DNA from: Neoceratodus forsteri
Taxonomy: Eukaryota; Chordata; Ceratodontiformes; Ceratodontidae
Reading direction: 5' to 3'
Assembly: GCA_016271365.2 (NCBI GenBank)
Contig: CM057456.1
Span: forward strand, 166,983,501 to 167,047,500
Length of the DNA stretch: 64,000 bases
Shown here: piece by piece, positions 10,094 to 21,229 of the stretch
Layout of the letters: each line of letters begins with the position of its first letter
Numbering within the stretch: the first letter of the stretch is position 1
Notes under the pieces: generated by a model
Told to the model about the DNA's origin: nothing
The model's input: the letters and a program-made list of their open reading frames with translations, nothing else
Databases searched by the model: none
Made by a program: the position numbers and the translations under genes

Positions 10094-11248
10094 ATGATTC
10101 AGTTAACCCTTGAAGCCCTCTGTGTAGGGAAAGATGTGTCCAAATTGCGCTCCTCTGATTTGCGAACTGCTTTACTATTTAAAGAAGGCCCTAAATTGAA
10201 GCTGAATAATCAGTTGCTGTATAGAGAGACAGTAGATAGGGGAGGTCAAGTAGACAAGCAACAGTTGGTCTTGCCTACAGCTTTCAGAGACTTGGTGCTG
10301 AGGTCCCTCCAGAATCATTTGGGCCATCTCAGCATCGACCGAACCCATGATCTAGTGCGATCTCGATTCTACTGGCCTAAGATGGGGCTGATGTTGAGCA
10401 TCATGTAAAGACTTGTAGTTGCTGTCTGCAGAGAAAGGCCCTGCCCTAGAGGGCTGCCCGCTTGTCAAAATTACCACCAGCACACCAATGGAATTAATTT
10501 GCATTGACTTTTTGAGTTTGGAGTCCAATCAGTGAAACATTGGTAATGTGTTGGTGGTTACGGACCATTTTACAAGGTATGCCCAAGTCTTCCCCACCAA
10601 AGATCAGAAGGCATCCACCGTGGCCAAGATGCTAGTAGAGAATTTCTTTGTCCACTACGGGGCCCCCCAGAGAATTCATCCTGACCAGGGTAGAGACTTT
10701 AAGAGTAGCTTAATCAAAGAAATACTCTCTCTATGGGGGGTGTGGAAGTCAATAACCACTCCTGATCACCCACAGGGGGATCCCCAGCCTGAACGCTTTA
10801 ATCACACCCTGCTAGACATGCTTGGCACGCTTCACCCAAAAACAAGCATAAATGGAGCCAGCAGATTAACACCTTGGTACACGCCTATAATTGCACCAAA
10901 AATGATGCTACTGGGTTCTTTCCCTATTGTCTCATGTTGGAAGAGAGGCCCGCCTGCCAGTTGATGTTTGTTTCGGGGTCTGTCCCGATGGGGTCCAAGC
11001 TGAAAATTATCTACAATACGTACAAAAACTGAAAGCTCAATTGAATCATGCATACCAACTAGCCCAGACAATGGCTGCAAAGAGGAATCTAGCCAATAAA
11101 AAGAGAGATATGACAAAAGAATAAAGGCCCAAGAGCTTCAAACTGGAGACCATATGTTGTTGCAAAATTTGGGGCTGCATGGTAAACACAAAATTGCTGA
11201 CTGATGGCACCATCTTCCCCATATAATAGTAGGCAAGTTGGATGACTT
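10094..11248 (+). pseudogene. Gypsy integrase: zinc finger and catalytic core
   Basis: The HHCC finger is split by a frame change: the His half is NHLGHLSIDRTHDLVRSRFY (to 10408), and the Cys half KTCSCCLQRK follows in another frame near 10415. The core has Asp in ICIDFLSLE (about 10500), Asp in HPDQGRDF (about 10680) and Glu in the block QPERFNHTLLDMLG (about 10795), the D-D-E triad. A stop lies between the first Asp and the VVTDHFTRYAQVFPTK block. Frames change again near 10930. The coding sequence is then broken at 11248 by the Penelope pair and resumes at 19166. Confidence 0.85.
11235..11248 (+). repeat. Target-site duplication of Penelope pair, left copy
   Basis: AAGTTGGATGACTT, repeated exactly at 19152-19165. 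It is Gypsy integrase coding sequence duplicated at insertion of the Penelope pair; one copy plus the bases after 19165 restores a continuous block (GKLDDLPVYKVRPE). Confidence 0.9.
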
Positions 11249-12137
11249 AATCTTAAACAGAAAAGCTGCCCCAGATAGCAGAGTGTGCTAATAGGAGTAA
11301 AGAGAACCATAGAACAGAAAACTCAAGCACCACTCACTGCAGAGATGAATAAATATCACCCATAAAAAATCAAATCAACAAGTACTAAACCAGTTGAAAT
11401 AATGTTATAATTTATTGCAGTACTCCCACACATAGAAAACAGTCACAAACACCAAAATACCTTAAAAACAGGGGCTCAGGTGGGATCCACAAAGCCTCCT
11501 ACTGATTTCACTTCAGAGCATCATCAGGGAGTGTTCAAACAGGTGATGCACTCTACTTTTATAGGTAAAGCCTTAAAGTGACAGTATATCTGCAACAAGT
11601 AGTCACTCTAGAGTGACACTCACCTATAATAAAAGATTCATATAAAAATATATATATATCTCAATATGAATACAACTAAACAATAGCACACTACTAGACA
11701 GATGAAACACAAACTTCTACATATATAAAAAATGTATTTAAATTTAAAAAGGTATAGAAAATAATAATATACATGAAAAAACACCTAAATACAATATGCA
11801 TTTACATAAATATGTCATACTATATACTAAGTAATAATTTTCAAAAGCACAAAGTCAGATTCATTTGTTTATCCATCCAGATAATTCTTGAAATATTATA
11901 TTTAGTACTAATCAATAGTGTAAAGTACAACACAGAACACAGAACAAAAGAGGGACCTCCAATTACTTTTTTTACTTTTTTACTTATTTTTCTTTAGATT
12001 CTTGCCCTTATTTTCTTCATTTTTTTGTTTGTTTCAAAAACGGTATTAACTCAAACATATCGTTTAACCCTGGATAACTAAGGGCATTTAATCTATATAT
12101 CCAAAATTGTTCCCTCTGAGAGAGTAGCAATTCAAGA

Positions 12138-12480
12138 TCACCCCCCTCCAGGACCAAGTCTCAACTTCTCAATCCCACAAAATTCAAAATAATGCAGTTG
12201 GTCCATCCACTCATTGGATTTTACATGGCAAAACAAGGGATTAGCACAATCCGTATTCCGAATATCACTGAGATGTTCTCCCACTCTTAATTTAAATACC
12301 CTTGATGTTTTGCCAATATAAAATGCACTGCAACTACACGTTGCTAAATAAACAACACAAACTATACTACAATTGATAAACCCCATAATATCAAAAGATA
12401 CATTGGTATTAACATTTGTAAAACTTTTTTTCTGTTACATTTTACTGCAATATATACACTTGCCACAACAGTAGCATCCC
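12138..12480 (-). pseudogene. Penelope GIY-YIG endonuclease, copy A
   Basis: Upstream of the nuclease, in a shifted frame, the minus strand reads CYCCGKCIYC (about 12446-12476), the Cys-rich motif that precedes the nuclease in Penelope elements. The GIY-YIG core then reads CVVYLATCSCSAFYIGKT with RVFKLRVGEH after it, and HVKSNEWMDQLHYFEFCGIE further on. It would nick target DNA to prime reverse transcription. One frameshift separates the Cys motif from the core. Confidence 0.85.
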
Positions 12481-12497
12481 AATGGGGAAGAGGGCAA

Positions 12498-13877
12498 CTA
12501 AGTTTGTTTGTGTTGAACTGGGAGATAACTATGAACAAGGCTGTCTGACAAATTTTTAGACCTCCTAAAAGTAATCTTAGGTTTTTGTTTGACAACTGGT
12601 TTCAAAGACAGTTCCATATCCAAAATGTGCCAAAACTTATTGATAATATTAATAATTATATTGCTCTTGGCACAATATTTGGTAATTAGCCTGATTTCTG
12701 GATTTCCATCCTTAAAATACCTTCGATTGTATTGTAACAAATCACTCCTAACGAAGTTCTGACTAACCTCTTCTGCTTTTCTTGCCAACAGCCCAGGGTT
12801 GTATCCCTGACTAAAAACCTTTCCTGTAGTTCCTGACTTCTTTGAAGAAATATTTCTTCATTAGAACACACTTGTTTAACCCTCATAAACTGCGACGTAG
12901 GAATATTATTAATGGTGTGGCGGGGGGTGACAACTACTGGCCATTAATAAACTGTTCCAATCTGTCAGCTTCCTATAAAAATCAGTTGTCACTGTACCAT
13001 CATCTTCCTTACTAATTTTAATATCCAGAAAGGAAGCCTGTTCTTTAATATAGTTAATCGAAAACCGAAGATTGGGATCAGATTCTTGTAAATACTGTAC
13101 AAACTGTATCAAATGGTCATAGTCCCCCCACCACACCATTAATATGTCATCAATATATCGACACCATCAATCAATAGAATCATAATATAGATTTTGAACA
13201 CAATCATAAATATTGAGCAATTCCCATTTGCCTAAATACAAATTAGCATACATGGGGGCAAACGTAGCCCCCATCACAGTACCTTTTATCTGTGAAAAGA
13301 ATTTGTCCTGTAACATAATAAAATTTTTAGTAAGTACAAAATCTGTCAGTTGGCACAGAGAATTAATGAAACTAGGAGCATATGTAGAATTACGTTCCAA
13401 AAAGAAACGCAAAACCAATAAACCACCCACATGGGGCACTTTGAAATAAAGAGCTTCTACGTCTAGAGTAGCCAAAGCCCATCCAGCTTCCATTTGCAAA
13501 TCTCCCAAAATATTTAAAATTTGTGTTGAATCCCTTATATAAGACCGCAGTTCTGGAAACAAAAAATGAATATGCTGGTCAATAAATTTCGATAGGGGCT
13601 CTGTTAAAGAGCCTACCCCACAAACAATTGGTCAACCTGGGGGATCCACCAAACTTTTATGAACTTTAGGCAAAACGTATATAGTTTGCCTAATTGGATG
13701 TGAAACACTTAAATACTTCAGAGTTTGCAAATTGATAAGTTGTTTTTCATACAATTCTGATAGAAAATCATCAATTTCCTGTTTAAAACCCATTGTAGGA
13801 TCAGATCTTAACTCAACATAATAATCAGTGTCTGCTAACTGTCTCCAAATCTCCATAACATATTTATCTCTATCCAT
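12498..13877 (-). pseudogene. Penelope RT, copy A
   Basis: Blocks in order on the minus strand: SDPTMGFKQEIDDFLSELYE and IYVLPKVHKSLVDPPG (13877-13632); a core with GWALATLDVEALYFKVPHV carrying the first Asp, and KGTVMGATFAPMYANLYLG (13562-13167); then the palm box YIDD at 13146-13157 (RYIDDILMVW), preceded by an in-frame TGA. A block SFLDIKISKEDDGTVTTDFY follows (13139-12909). This RT type is related to telomerase reverse transcriptase. The catalytic residues are intact, but several frame breaks make it a pseudogene. Confidence 0.85.
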
Positions 13878-16409
13878 TAGAACCAGAGATCCCCCCTTAT
13901 CAGCTGGCTTAACTATTATATCGGAGTTATTTTGTATTTCCTGTAACCCTATTCATTCTTCCTTGCTGACATTAACAAAATTCAAATCATTCAATTCATC
14001 TCTTCAAGACCCTAATTCTTGGAATACTGCCCTTTCAAATGTTATAACAGCAGGAGAATACTTAGGCAAAAAAGTCGATGGACATTTAAGATTAAATTGT
14101 GTTGTCCATAAACCAGACACAAACTCAACTGATTCACCTTTCTGTAACATTTCTGCTGAAGCAGATGTCTCGTGTTTCAGAAAATTTAGCAAAATGAGTG
14201 TGCAAATTTAACTTTCTTGTGAATTTTTTAATGTCCAGAAATATATCAAAGTCATTGATTGTGCTTGTCGGGCAAAATCTCAACCCCTTAGACAACAGTT
14301 TATTTTGAGAAGTAGTCAGAACTAATGAAGAAAGGTTTATAACATTTACTTGTACCTGTTCCTGTAAGATTAGATCCTCTTGGTCTGTGGAATCGTTCCC
14401 CCCGTCATTGTACTTGACTCTTCAGTATAGTGGCATGCTGCTGCTTGTAAGAAACATGTTGAAGTTCCATGCTTGGCTCTGTTTCTATGCCCACCCTGTC
14501 GTGTATGCTTCTGTCCTCCTGGAAATGCACTGTTCGCGGACTGCGTCTGGGAGTAGATGTAGGACAATGAAGCTCCCCTTCCTTACTGGATTCAATTTCC
14601 TCACCAATTTCATTCAAAGAATCAGTACTAGACTCAGAATTAGAGGTAAAATGATCAGGAACATGTTCAGATACTTTCCAAATGGATCTTACAGGGGCAA
14701 TTCACTTTGTTGTTGTCCTTTAGTGCCCCCCTTCCCCTTGCGTGTGATCTTCCCTTAGAACCTATACCGTTTTGTGATTGTTTCCAATTGAAAACTCAGT
14801 CATTAATGTAATTCTGACTATCCCATTCAAATTTAGTCATTTTCTTGGCTTTTAATTTAGAATCATGTTCTATAATAACACACTTTAATTCATTTTCATA
14901 ATCCAAGAGGTCAATGTGTTCCTTGAAAGTAACAATTATTTCTTCAGATTCCCTTAATTCCTGTTCCAAGCCAGTACGTTGTGAGGTATAGTCCCGAATT
15001 AAGCAATTAACAAACAGTATTGATGCTGCCTGCATTTGCTGCTTCCAATCGAGAAAAAAATAATTTCTTTCCTTCCTGTATCCGGGCCATTTAATAACTC
15101 ATAAACCTCTCGGGGCACGATTAACTCTAGCATATGGCTCCATAGTTTTAAGATGCCAATAATTACTTCTAACTTTTATTGCAGCTCTTTCCAACCGTTG
15201 AAATGCCAAAACTATATCTGATGGCTGTATTTGAGAATCGACTTGTGCATTCAAAATATTCAATTCAGGTGTTAATTCTTCATTTCCAAATGGATTAACT
15301 GCTTCATCTGCTCCACCAAGTAGCGCAGCTACAATGGTCCCACCAGAGCCCCCCCAAATGAAAACCCTGAAACATCTTCAGATTTCATCAACAGTACCAA
15401 CTGTGGGTGAACTGTTGAAAAAAGACAATGGTGTAAAACTGACTTAAATACATGTGGAAATAAGTACCAATAAAAGGATATTCAAAAATGCAGGTGCCCT
15501 GGGCAGGCTAAAAAGCAACAAAGTCTTAAACAGAAAAGCTGCTCCAGATAGCAGAGTGTGCTAATAGGAGTAAAGAGAACGATAGAACAGAAAACTCAAG
15601 CACCACTCACTGCAGAGATGAATAAATATCACCCATAAAAAATCAAATCAACAAGTACTAAACCAGTTGAAATAATGTTATAATTTATTGCAGTACTTCC
15701 ACACATAGAAAACAGTCACAAACACCAAAATACCTTACAAACAGGGGCTCAGGTGGGATCCACAAAGCCTCCTACTGATTTCACTTCAGAGCATCATCAG
15801 GGAGTGTTCAAACAGGTGATGCACTCTACTTTTATATGTAAAGCCTTAAAGTGACAGTATATCTGCAACAAGTAGTCACTCTAGAGTGACACTCACCTAT
15901 AATAAAAGATTCATATAAAAAATATATATATCTCAATATGAATACAGCTAAACATTAGCACACTACTAGAAAGATGAAACACAAACTTCTACATACATAA
16001 AAAATGTATTTAAATTTAAAAAGGTGAAGAAAATAATAATATGCCTGAAAAAACACCTAACTATAATATGTATTTACATAAATATGTCATACTATATACT
16101 AAGTAATAATTTTCAAAAGCACAAAGTCAGATTCATTTGTTTATCCATCCAGATAATTCTTGAAATATTATATTTAGTACTAATCAATAGTGTAAAGTAC
16201 TACACATAACAGAGAACAAAAGAGGGACCTCCAATTACTTTTTTACTGTTCCACTTATTTATCTTTAGATTCTTGTCCTTATTTTCTTCATTTTTTTGTT
16301 TGTTTCAAAAAATGGTATTAACTCAAATATATAATCTAACCCTGGATAACTAAGGGCATTTAATCTATATATCCAAAATTGTTCCCTCTGAGAGAGTAGC
16401 AATTCAAGA

Positions 16410-16765
16410 TCACCCCCCCAGACCAAGTCTCACCTTCTCAATCCCACAAAATTCAAAATAATGCAGTTGGTCCATCCCCTCATGGGATTTTACATGGCAA
16501 AACAAGGGATTAGTACAATCCTTATTCCTAATATCACTAAGATATTTTCCCACTCTTAATTTAAATACCCTCAACATTTTGCCAATATAAAATGTACCAC
16601 AACTACACATTGCTAAATAAACAACACAAACTGTACTACAATTTATAAACTCCCTAATATCAAAAGATACATTGGTATTAACAGTTGTAAAACATTTTTT
16701 TTCTCTTGCATTTTACTGCAATATATATTCTTGCCACAATGGTAGCATCCCAATGGAGCAGAGGG
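16410..16765 (-). pseudogene. Penelope GIY-YIG endonuclease, copy B
   Basis: Core reads MCSCGTFYIGKM with FKLRVGKYLSDIRNKD and HVKSHEGMDQLHYFEFCGIE. The conserved Thr after YIGK is Met. The preceding Cys motif reads CYHCGKNIYC, having lost two of the cysteines seen in copy A. The protein is otherwise collinear with copy A. Confidence 0.8.
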
Positions 16766-16768
16766 CAA

Positions 16769-18131
16769 CTAAGTTTGTTTGTGTTGAACTGGGAGATAAC
16801 TATGAACAAGGCTGTCTGACAAATTCTTAGACCTCCTAAAAGTAATCTTAAGTTTTTGTTTGACAACTGGTTTCAAAGATGGTTCCGTATCCAAAACGTG
16901 CCAAAACTTACTGATAATATCAATAATTATATTGCTCTTGGCACAATATTTGGTAATTAGCCTGATTTCTGGATTTTCATCTTTAAAATACCTTTGCTTG
17001 TATTGTAACAAATCACTCCTAGGGAAGTTCTGACTAACCTTGTCTGCTTTTTTTGTCACCAGCCCAGGGTTGTATCCCTGATTAACAAACCTTTCCTGTA
17101 GTTCCTGACTTCTTCGAAGAAATGTTTCTTCATTAGAACACACTTGTTTAACCCTCACAAAACTGCGACTTAGGAATATAATTAATGGTGTGGGGGGGGT
17201 GACAACTACTGGCCATTAATAAACTGTTCGCTCCGTCGGCTTCTATATAAATCAGTTGTCACTGTACCATCATCTTCCTTATTAATTTTAATATCCAGAA
17301 AGGAAGCCTGTTCTTTACTATAGTTAATCAAAAATTGATGATTGGGATCAGATTCTTCTAAATACTGTACAAACTGTATCAATTTTCATAGTCCCCCCGC
17401 CACACCATTAATATGTCATCAATATATCAACACCTTAAATCAGTAGAATAATATCGATTTTGAACACAATCATAAATATTGAGCAATTCCCATTTGCCTA
17501 AATACAAATTAGCATACGTGGGGGCAAACGTAGCCCCCATCGCAGTGCCTTTTATCTGTGAAAAGAATTTGTCCTGAAACATAATAACATTTTTAGTAAG
17601 TATAAAATCTGTTAGTTGGCAGAGAAAATTAATGAAACTAGGAGTATATGAAGAATTACGTTCCAACCAGAAATGCAAAGCCGATAAACCAACCACATGG
17701 GGCACATTGGAATATATAGCTTCTATGTCTAAAGTAACCAAAGCCCATCCAGCTTCCATTTGCAAATCTCCCAAAATATTTAACATTTGTGTTGAATCCC
17801 TTATAAAAGACCGCAGTTCTGGAACCAAAAAATGAATATGCTGGTCAATAAATTTCTATAGGGGCTCTGTTAAAGAAACAATTGGTCAACCTGGGGGATC
17901 CACCAAGCTTTTATGAACTTTAGGCAAAACATATATAGTTTGCCTAATCGGATGTGAAACACTTAAATACTTCAGAGTTTGCAAATCGATAAGTTGTTTT
18001 TCATACGATTCTGATAGAAAATCATCAATTTCCTGTTTAAAACCCATTGTAGGATCAGATCTTAACTCAACATAATAATCAGTGTCTGCTAACTGTCTCC
18101 AAATCTCCATAACATATTTATCTCTATCCAT
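16769..18131 (-). pseudogene. Penelope RT, copy B
   Basis: Same blocks as copy A: IYVLPKVHKSLVDPPG (near 17890), GWALVTLDIEAIYSNVPHV and KGTAMGATFAPTYANLYLG (17828-17427), then YIDD at 17415-17426, with a TGA where copy A has the Arg codon before YIDD. Copy B keeps the more usual Ala in KGTAMG. The disabling stops beside the palm box differ between the copies, so they arose independently. Confidence 0.85.
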
Positions 18132-18947
18132 TAGAACCAGAGATCCCCCCTTATCAGCTGGCTTAACTATTATATCGGGGTTATTTTGTATTTCCCGTAA
18201 CCCTATTCATTCTTCCTTGCTGACATTAACAAAATTCAAATCATTCAATTCATCTCTTCGAGGCCCTGATTCTTGGAATACTACCCTTTCAAATGTTATA
18301 ACAGCAGGAGAATACTTAGGCAAAAAAGTTGATGGACATTAAAGATTAGATTGTGTTATCCATAAACCAGACACAAACTCAACTGATTCACCTTTCTGTA
18401 ACATTTCTGCCGAAGCAGATGTCTCATGTGTTTCAGAGCATTTAGCAAAATTAATGTACAAATTTAACTTTCTTGTTAATTTTTAATGTCCAGAAATATA
18501 TCAAAGTCATTGATTGTGCTCGTTGGGCAAATAACTCAACCCCTTAGACAACAGTTTATTTTGAGAAGCAGTCAGAACTAATGAAGAAAGGTTTATAACA
18601 TTTACTTGTGCCTGTTCCTGTAAGATCGGATCCTCTCGGTCTGTGGAATCGTTCCCCCCTGTCGTTGTACTTGACTCTTCGGCATAGTGGCCTGCTGCTG
18701 CTTGTAACAAACATGTTGAAGTTCCATGCTTGGCTCTGTTTCTATGCCCACCCCGTCGTGTACATTTCTGTCCTCCTGGAAATGTACTGTTCGTGGACTG
18801 TGTCTGGGAGTAGATGTAGGACAATGAAGCTCCCCTTCCTTACTGAATTAAAGTTTCTCACCAATTTCATCCAAAGAATCAGTACTAGACTTGGAATTAG
18901 AGGTAAAATGATCAGGAACATATTCAGATACTTTCAAAATGGATCTG

Positions 18948-19151
18948 AAGTGAAACTGGTAGGAGGCTTTGTGGCTCCCACCTGAGCCCCTGTTTGTAAG
19001 GTATTTTGGTGTTTGTGACTGTTTTCTATGTGTGGAAGTACTGCAATAAATTATAATATTTTTTCAACTGGTTTAGTACTTGTTGATTTGATTTTTTATG
19101 GGTGATATTTATTCATCTCTGCAGTGAGTGGTGCTGGAGTTTTCTTTTCTA
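18948..19151 (+). repeat. Inverted pseudo-LTR fragment closing the Penelope pair
   Basis: This about 200-bp stretch is the reverse complement of 15595-15790 (and of about 11322-11515), with a few substitutions. It abuts the truncated 5' end of copy B and ends at the target duplication. Inverted end fragments of this kind are known for Penelope-like elements. Confidence 0.85.
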
Positions 19152-19165
19152 AAGTTGGATGACTT

Positions 19166-19539
19166 GCCCGTATACAAAGTGCGGCCTGAAAATGATTCAA
19201 AAGCTGTCAAAACCATGCACTGTAACCATTTATTGCCTATTGGCCAAGTCATGATTGAAGCTGAACCCCCTGAGATTGTTCCCCTGGACCAGTGACTCGT
19301 GCTGCTGCCAAACAAAGACAGAGCCAACCTATCTCAGTAGCCACAGACTTAAGGTTTTCCCACAACAAGCCCCGAATGATAATGACCGTCAGTCCACTTC
19401 GGATGAGAGTGAGTGCAACTATGCTTATTACCCCCTTAAGAACTGAGTCAGCTGTTCTGAGGTAACCCCCTGATTAATTGTGGGGATGAAGCTGGGCCTT
19501 CTGGACTGTCTAACCGCCCAGCTTCATCTTTGGAGAGGG
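19166..19539 (+). pseudogene. Gypsy integrase C-terminal module
   Basis: Joined across the Penelope insertion, the coding sequence continues as LPVYKVRPENDSKAVKTMHC, then NHLLPIG and a stop at 19292. This fits the GPY/F-type C-terminal module of gypsy integrases, which binds DNA or chromatin. A basic TRAAAKQ block follows. A short hairpin-like GAAGCTGGGC / GCCCAGCTTC pair lies at about 19488 and 19517, in the spacer before the LINE. Confidence 0.75.
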
Positions 19540-21228
19540 GGAGGTACCTAAAACAAACAACAGAAACACTCTGGATGCAGAAGTTGATACCAGCCCATTT
19601 ACAGAAGAACGGGTTCTGAAAGAACTCTTAAAACTGAAGGTGGATAAAGCAATGGGGCCTGATGGGATTCATCCCAGAATTTAAAAGAACTAAGGGTAGA
19701 ACTAGTGACACCATTGACTACCCTGTTTAACAAATCATGGGAGGATGGGGTGGTACCGAGGACTGGAGGAGGGCAGATGTGATTCCCCTTCACAAAAGTG
19801 GGAGCAAGGCAGAAGCAGGAAACTACAGACCTGTTAGTTTAACCTCAGTGATAGGGAAAATGATGGAATCACTTCTGAAGAAAAGAATTGTCGAGTATCT
19901 AGAGGCCAGATGGGCACAGGACCCAAGGCAGCATGGATTCACAGCAGGAAGGTCATGCCAGATGAATCTGATAGATTTCTTTGTCTGGGTGACCAATGTA
20001 GTAGATCAGGGATGGGCTGTGGACATGGTCTACCTAGACTTTAGCAAGGCATTTGACACAGTCCCACACAAAAGATTAATATACAAGCTAGCCAGCCTGG
20101 GAGTGGGTCCCAAGATGACAGCCTGGGTAAAGAATTGGCTGGAGAATAGGACACAGAGATTAATAGTAAATGGAGTCCACTCAGAAGAAAGGGGGGTTAC
20201 TAGTGGAGTACCGCAGGGTTCAGTATTAGGACTGGTCCTCTTCAATGTTTTTATAAGCAACATTGCAGAGGGACTGGAAGGAAAAGTATGTCTCTTTGCA
20301 GATGACACAAAGATCTGCAACAGAGCTGATGCACAAGGTGGGGTGGAAAGGATGAGAAGGGACTTGACAAGGTTAGAGGAATGGTCAAATGTATGGCAGC
20401 TTAGATTCAATGCTAAGAAGTGCAAGGTAATGCACCTGGGAAACAAAAACCCAGGGGAAGAGTACATAATGGGGGGTGAGATACTAACAACAACAAAAAT
20501 GGAAAGGGACCTGGGTGTAGTCATATCAGATTACCTAAAGGTGGGCAAGCAATGTGAGAGGGCAGCAAGGAGTGCTGGGGGGATACTGGGATGCATAGGG
20601 AGAGGCATCACCAGTAGAAAACAGGAAGTTATTATCCCTCTGTACAGACAGCTGGTGAGACCCCATCTGGAGTACTGCGTGCAGTTCTGGAGACCCAATC
20701 TCCACAAAGACATAGACAGGATGGAAGCTGTCCAGAGGAGGGCAACTGAAATGGTGCAGGGTCTGCACCGGAAGGCATATGAAGAGATACTAAAGGAGCT
20801 TAATATGTATAGCCTCGAGGAAAGGAGGGAGAAGGGGGACATGATAGAAACTTTCAAGTACCTCAAGGGAATCAACAAAGTCCAAGAGGGTAGCATCTTT
20901 CAAAAAAAGAGGTGTGCAAGAACAAGGGGGCACAATTTGAAGATAGGGGCGGCTCAGAGGTAATTTAAGGAAGTATTTTTTCACAGAGAGGGTTGTGGAT
21001 GCATGGCACAGCCTTCCGGAGGAGGTTGTGGAGTCAAAAACAGTGGTGGAATTCAAGCATGCATGGGACAGTCATAAGGCAATTCTAGGGGGTGGGGGTA
21101 GGAAGAAGTAGGCTGCTGGTTAACTAGGATCTGCAGCTTATCCATTAGGTAGGGAAATGGGCAGACTGGGTGGGCCAAGCGGTCCTTATCTGCCATCAAA
21201 TTCTATGTTCTATGTTTCTATGTTTCTA
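19540..21228 (+). mobile_element. CR1-like LINE, 5'-truncated
   Basis: A 1.7-kb non-LTR element in the same orientation as the host Gypsy. It begins within the RT domain and ends in a short TTCTATG-type tandem tail (about 21200-21228), as CR1/L2 elements do instead of poly(A). Gypsy sequence resumes at about 21230. I could not see a clear target duplication, which is usual for CR1. Confidence 0.85.
19737..20963 (+). CDS. CR1-like LINE reverse transcriptase (partial ORF2)
   Basis: An uninterrupted 408-codon reading frame. RT blocks: DWRRADVIPLHKSGSKAEAG, NYRPVSLTSVIGKMMESLL, QHGFTAGRSCQMNLIDFF, YLDFSKAFDTVPHKRLI with the first Asp, GVPQGSVLGLVLFNVFI, the catalytic FADD in CLFADDTKICN, and the thumb block LRFNAKKCKVMHLGNKNP. 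The C-terminal end has RPHLEYCVQFWRPNLHKDID. The upstream AMGPDGIHPRI block (about 19650) is in another frame, so the ORF is 5'-truncated and has one frameshift near 19680. The annotated ATG is a read-in point, not a native start. The long open frame suggests a fairly young insertion. Confidence 0.85.
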   Translation: MGGWGGTEDWRRADVIPLHKSGSKAEAGNYRPVSLTSVIGKMMESLLKKRIVEYLEARWAQDPRQHGFTAGRSCQMNLIDFFVWVTNVVDQGWAVDMVYLDFSKAFDTVPHKRLIYKLASLGVGPKMTAWVKNWLENRTQRLIVNGVHSEERGVTSGVPQGSVLGLVLFNVFISNIAEGLEGKVCLFADDTKICNRADAQGGVERMRRDLTRLEEWSNVWQLRFNAKKCKVMHLGNKNPGEEYIMGGEILTTTKMERDLGVVISDYLKVGKQCERAARSAGGILGCIGRGITSRKQEVIIPLYRQLVRPHLEYCVQFWRPNLHKDIDRMEAVQRRATEMVQGLHRKAYEEILKELNMYSLEERREKGDMIETFKYLKGINKVQEGSIFQKKRCARTRGHNLKIGAAQR

Positions 21229-21229
21229 A

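Larger units (their letters stand above)
11249..15523 (-). mobile_element. Penelope-like element copy A (longer copy)
   Basis: About 4.3 kb. The end nearest 11249 holds the pseudo-LTR (11251-11640), repeated directly at 15524-15915. Coding runs leftwards: an N-terminal coiled-coil-like segment (15035-14796, EQELRESEEIIVTFKEH), an unassigned region (14770-13900), RT (13880-12900), a linker, the GIY-YIG nuclease (12480-12138) and an AT-rich 3' region. This copy retains 5' sequence (about 14690-15523) missing from copy B. Confidence 0.85.
15524..18947 (-). mobile_element. Penelope-like element copy B (5'-truncated)
   Basis: Nearly identical to copy A through pseudo-LTR, nuclease, RT and the N-terminal region. 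Similarity stops at about 18947, where copy A continues for another 0.8 kb. Copy B instead passes directly into an inverted pseudo-LTR fragment. The two copies differ by scattered substitutions and small indels, so they diverged after formation of the tandem or came from different source copies. Confidence 0.85.
11249..19151 (-). mobile_element. Tandem Penelope-like element pair with target duplication
   Basis: Two head-to-tail copies on the minus strand (11249-15523 and 15524-18947), closed by an inverted fragment of the terminal repeat (18948-19151). The target duplication is AAGTTGGATGACTT at 11235-11248 and 19152-19165, 14 bp. Each copy encodes a Penelope-type RT and a GIY-YIG endonuclease. 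Tandem copies, pseudo-LTRs and inverted end fragments are hallmarks of Penelope-like elements. The insertion interrupts the integrase C-terminus of the Gypsy element. Confidence 0.9.
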
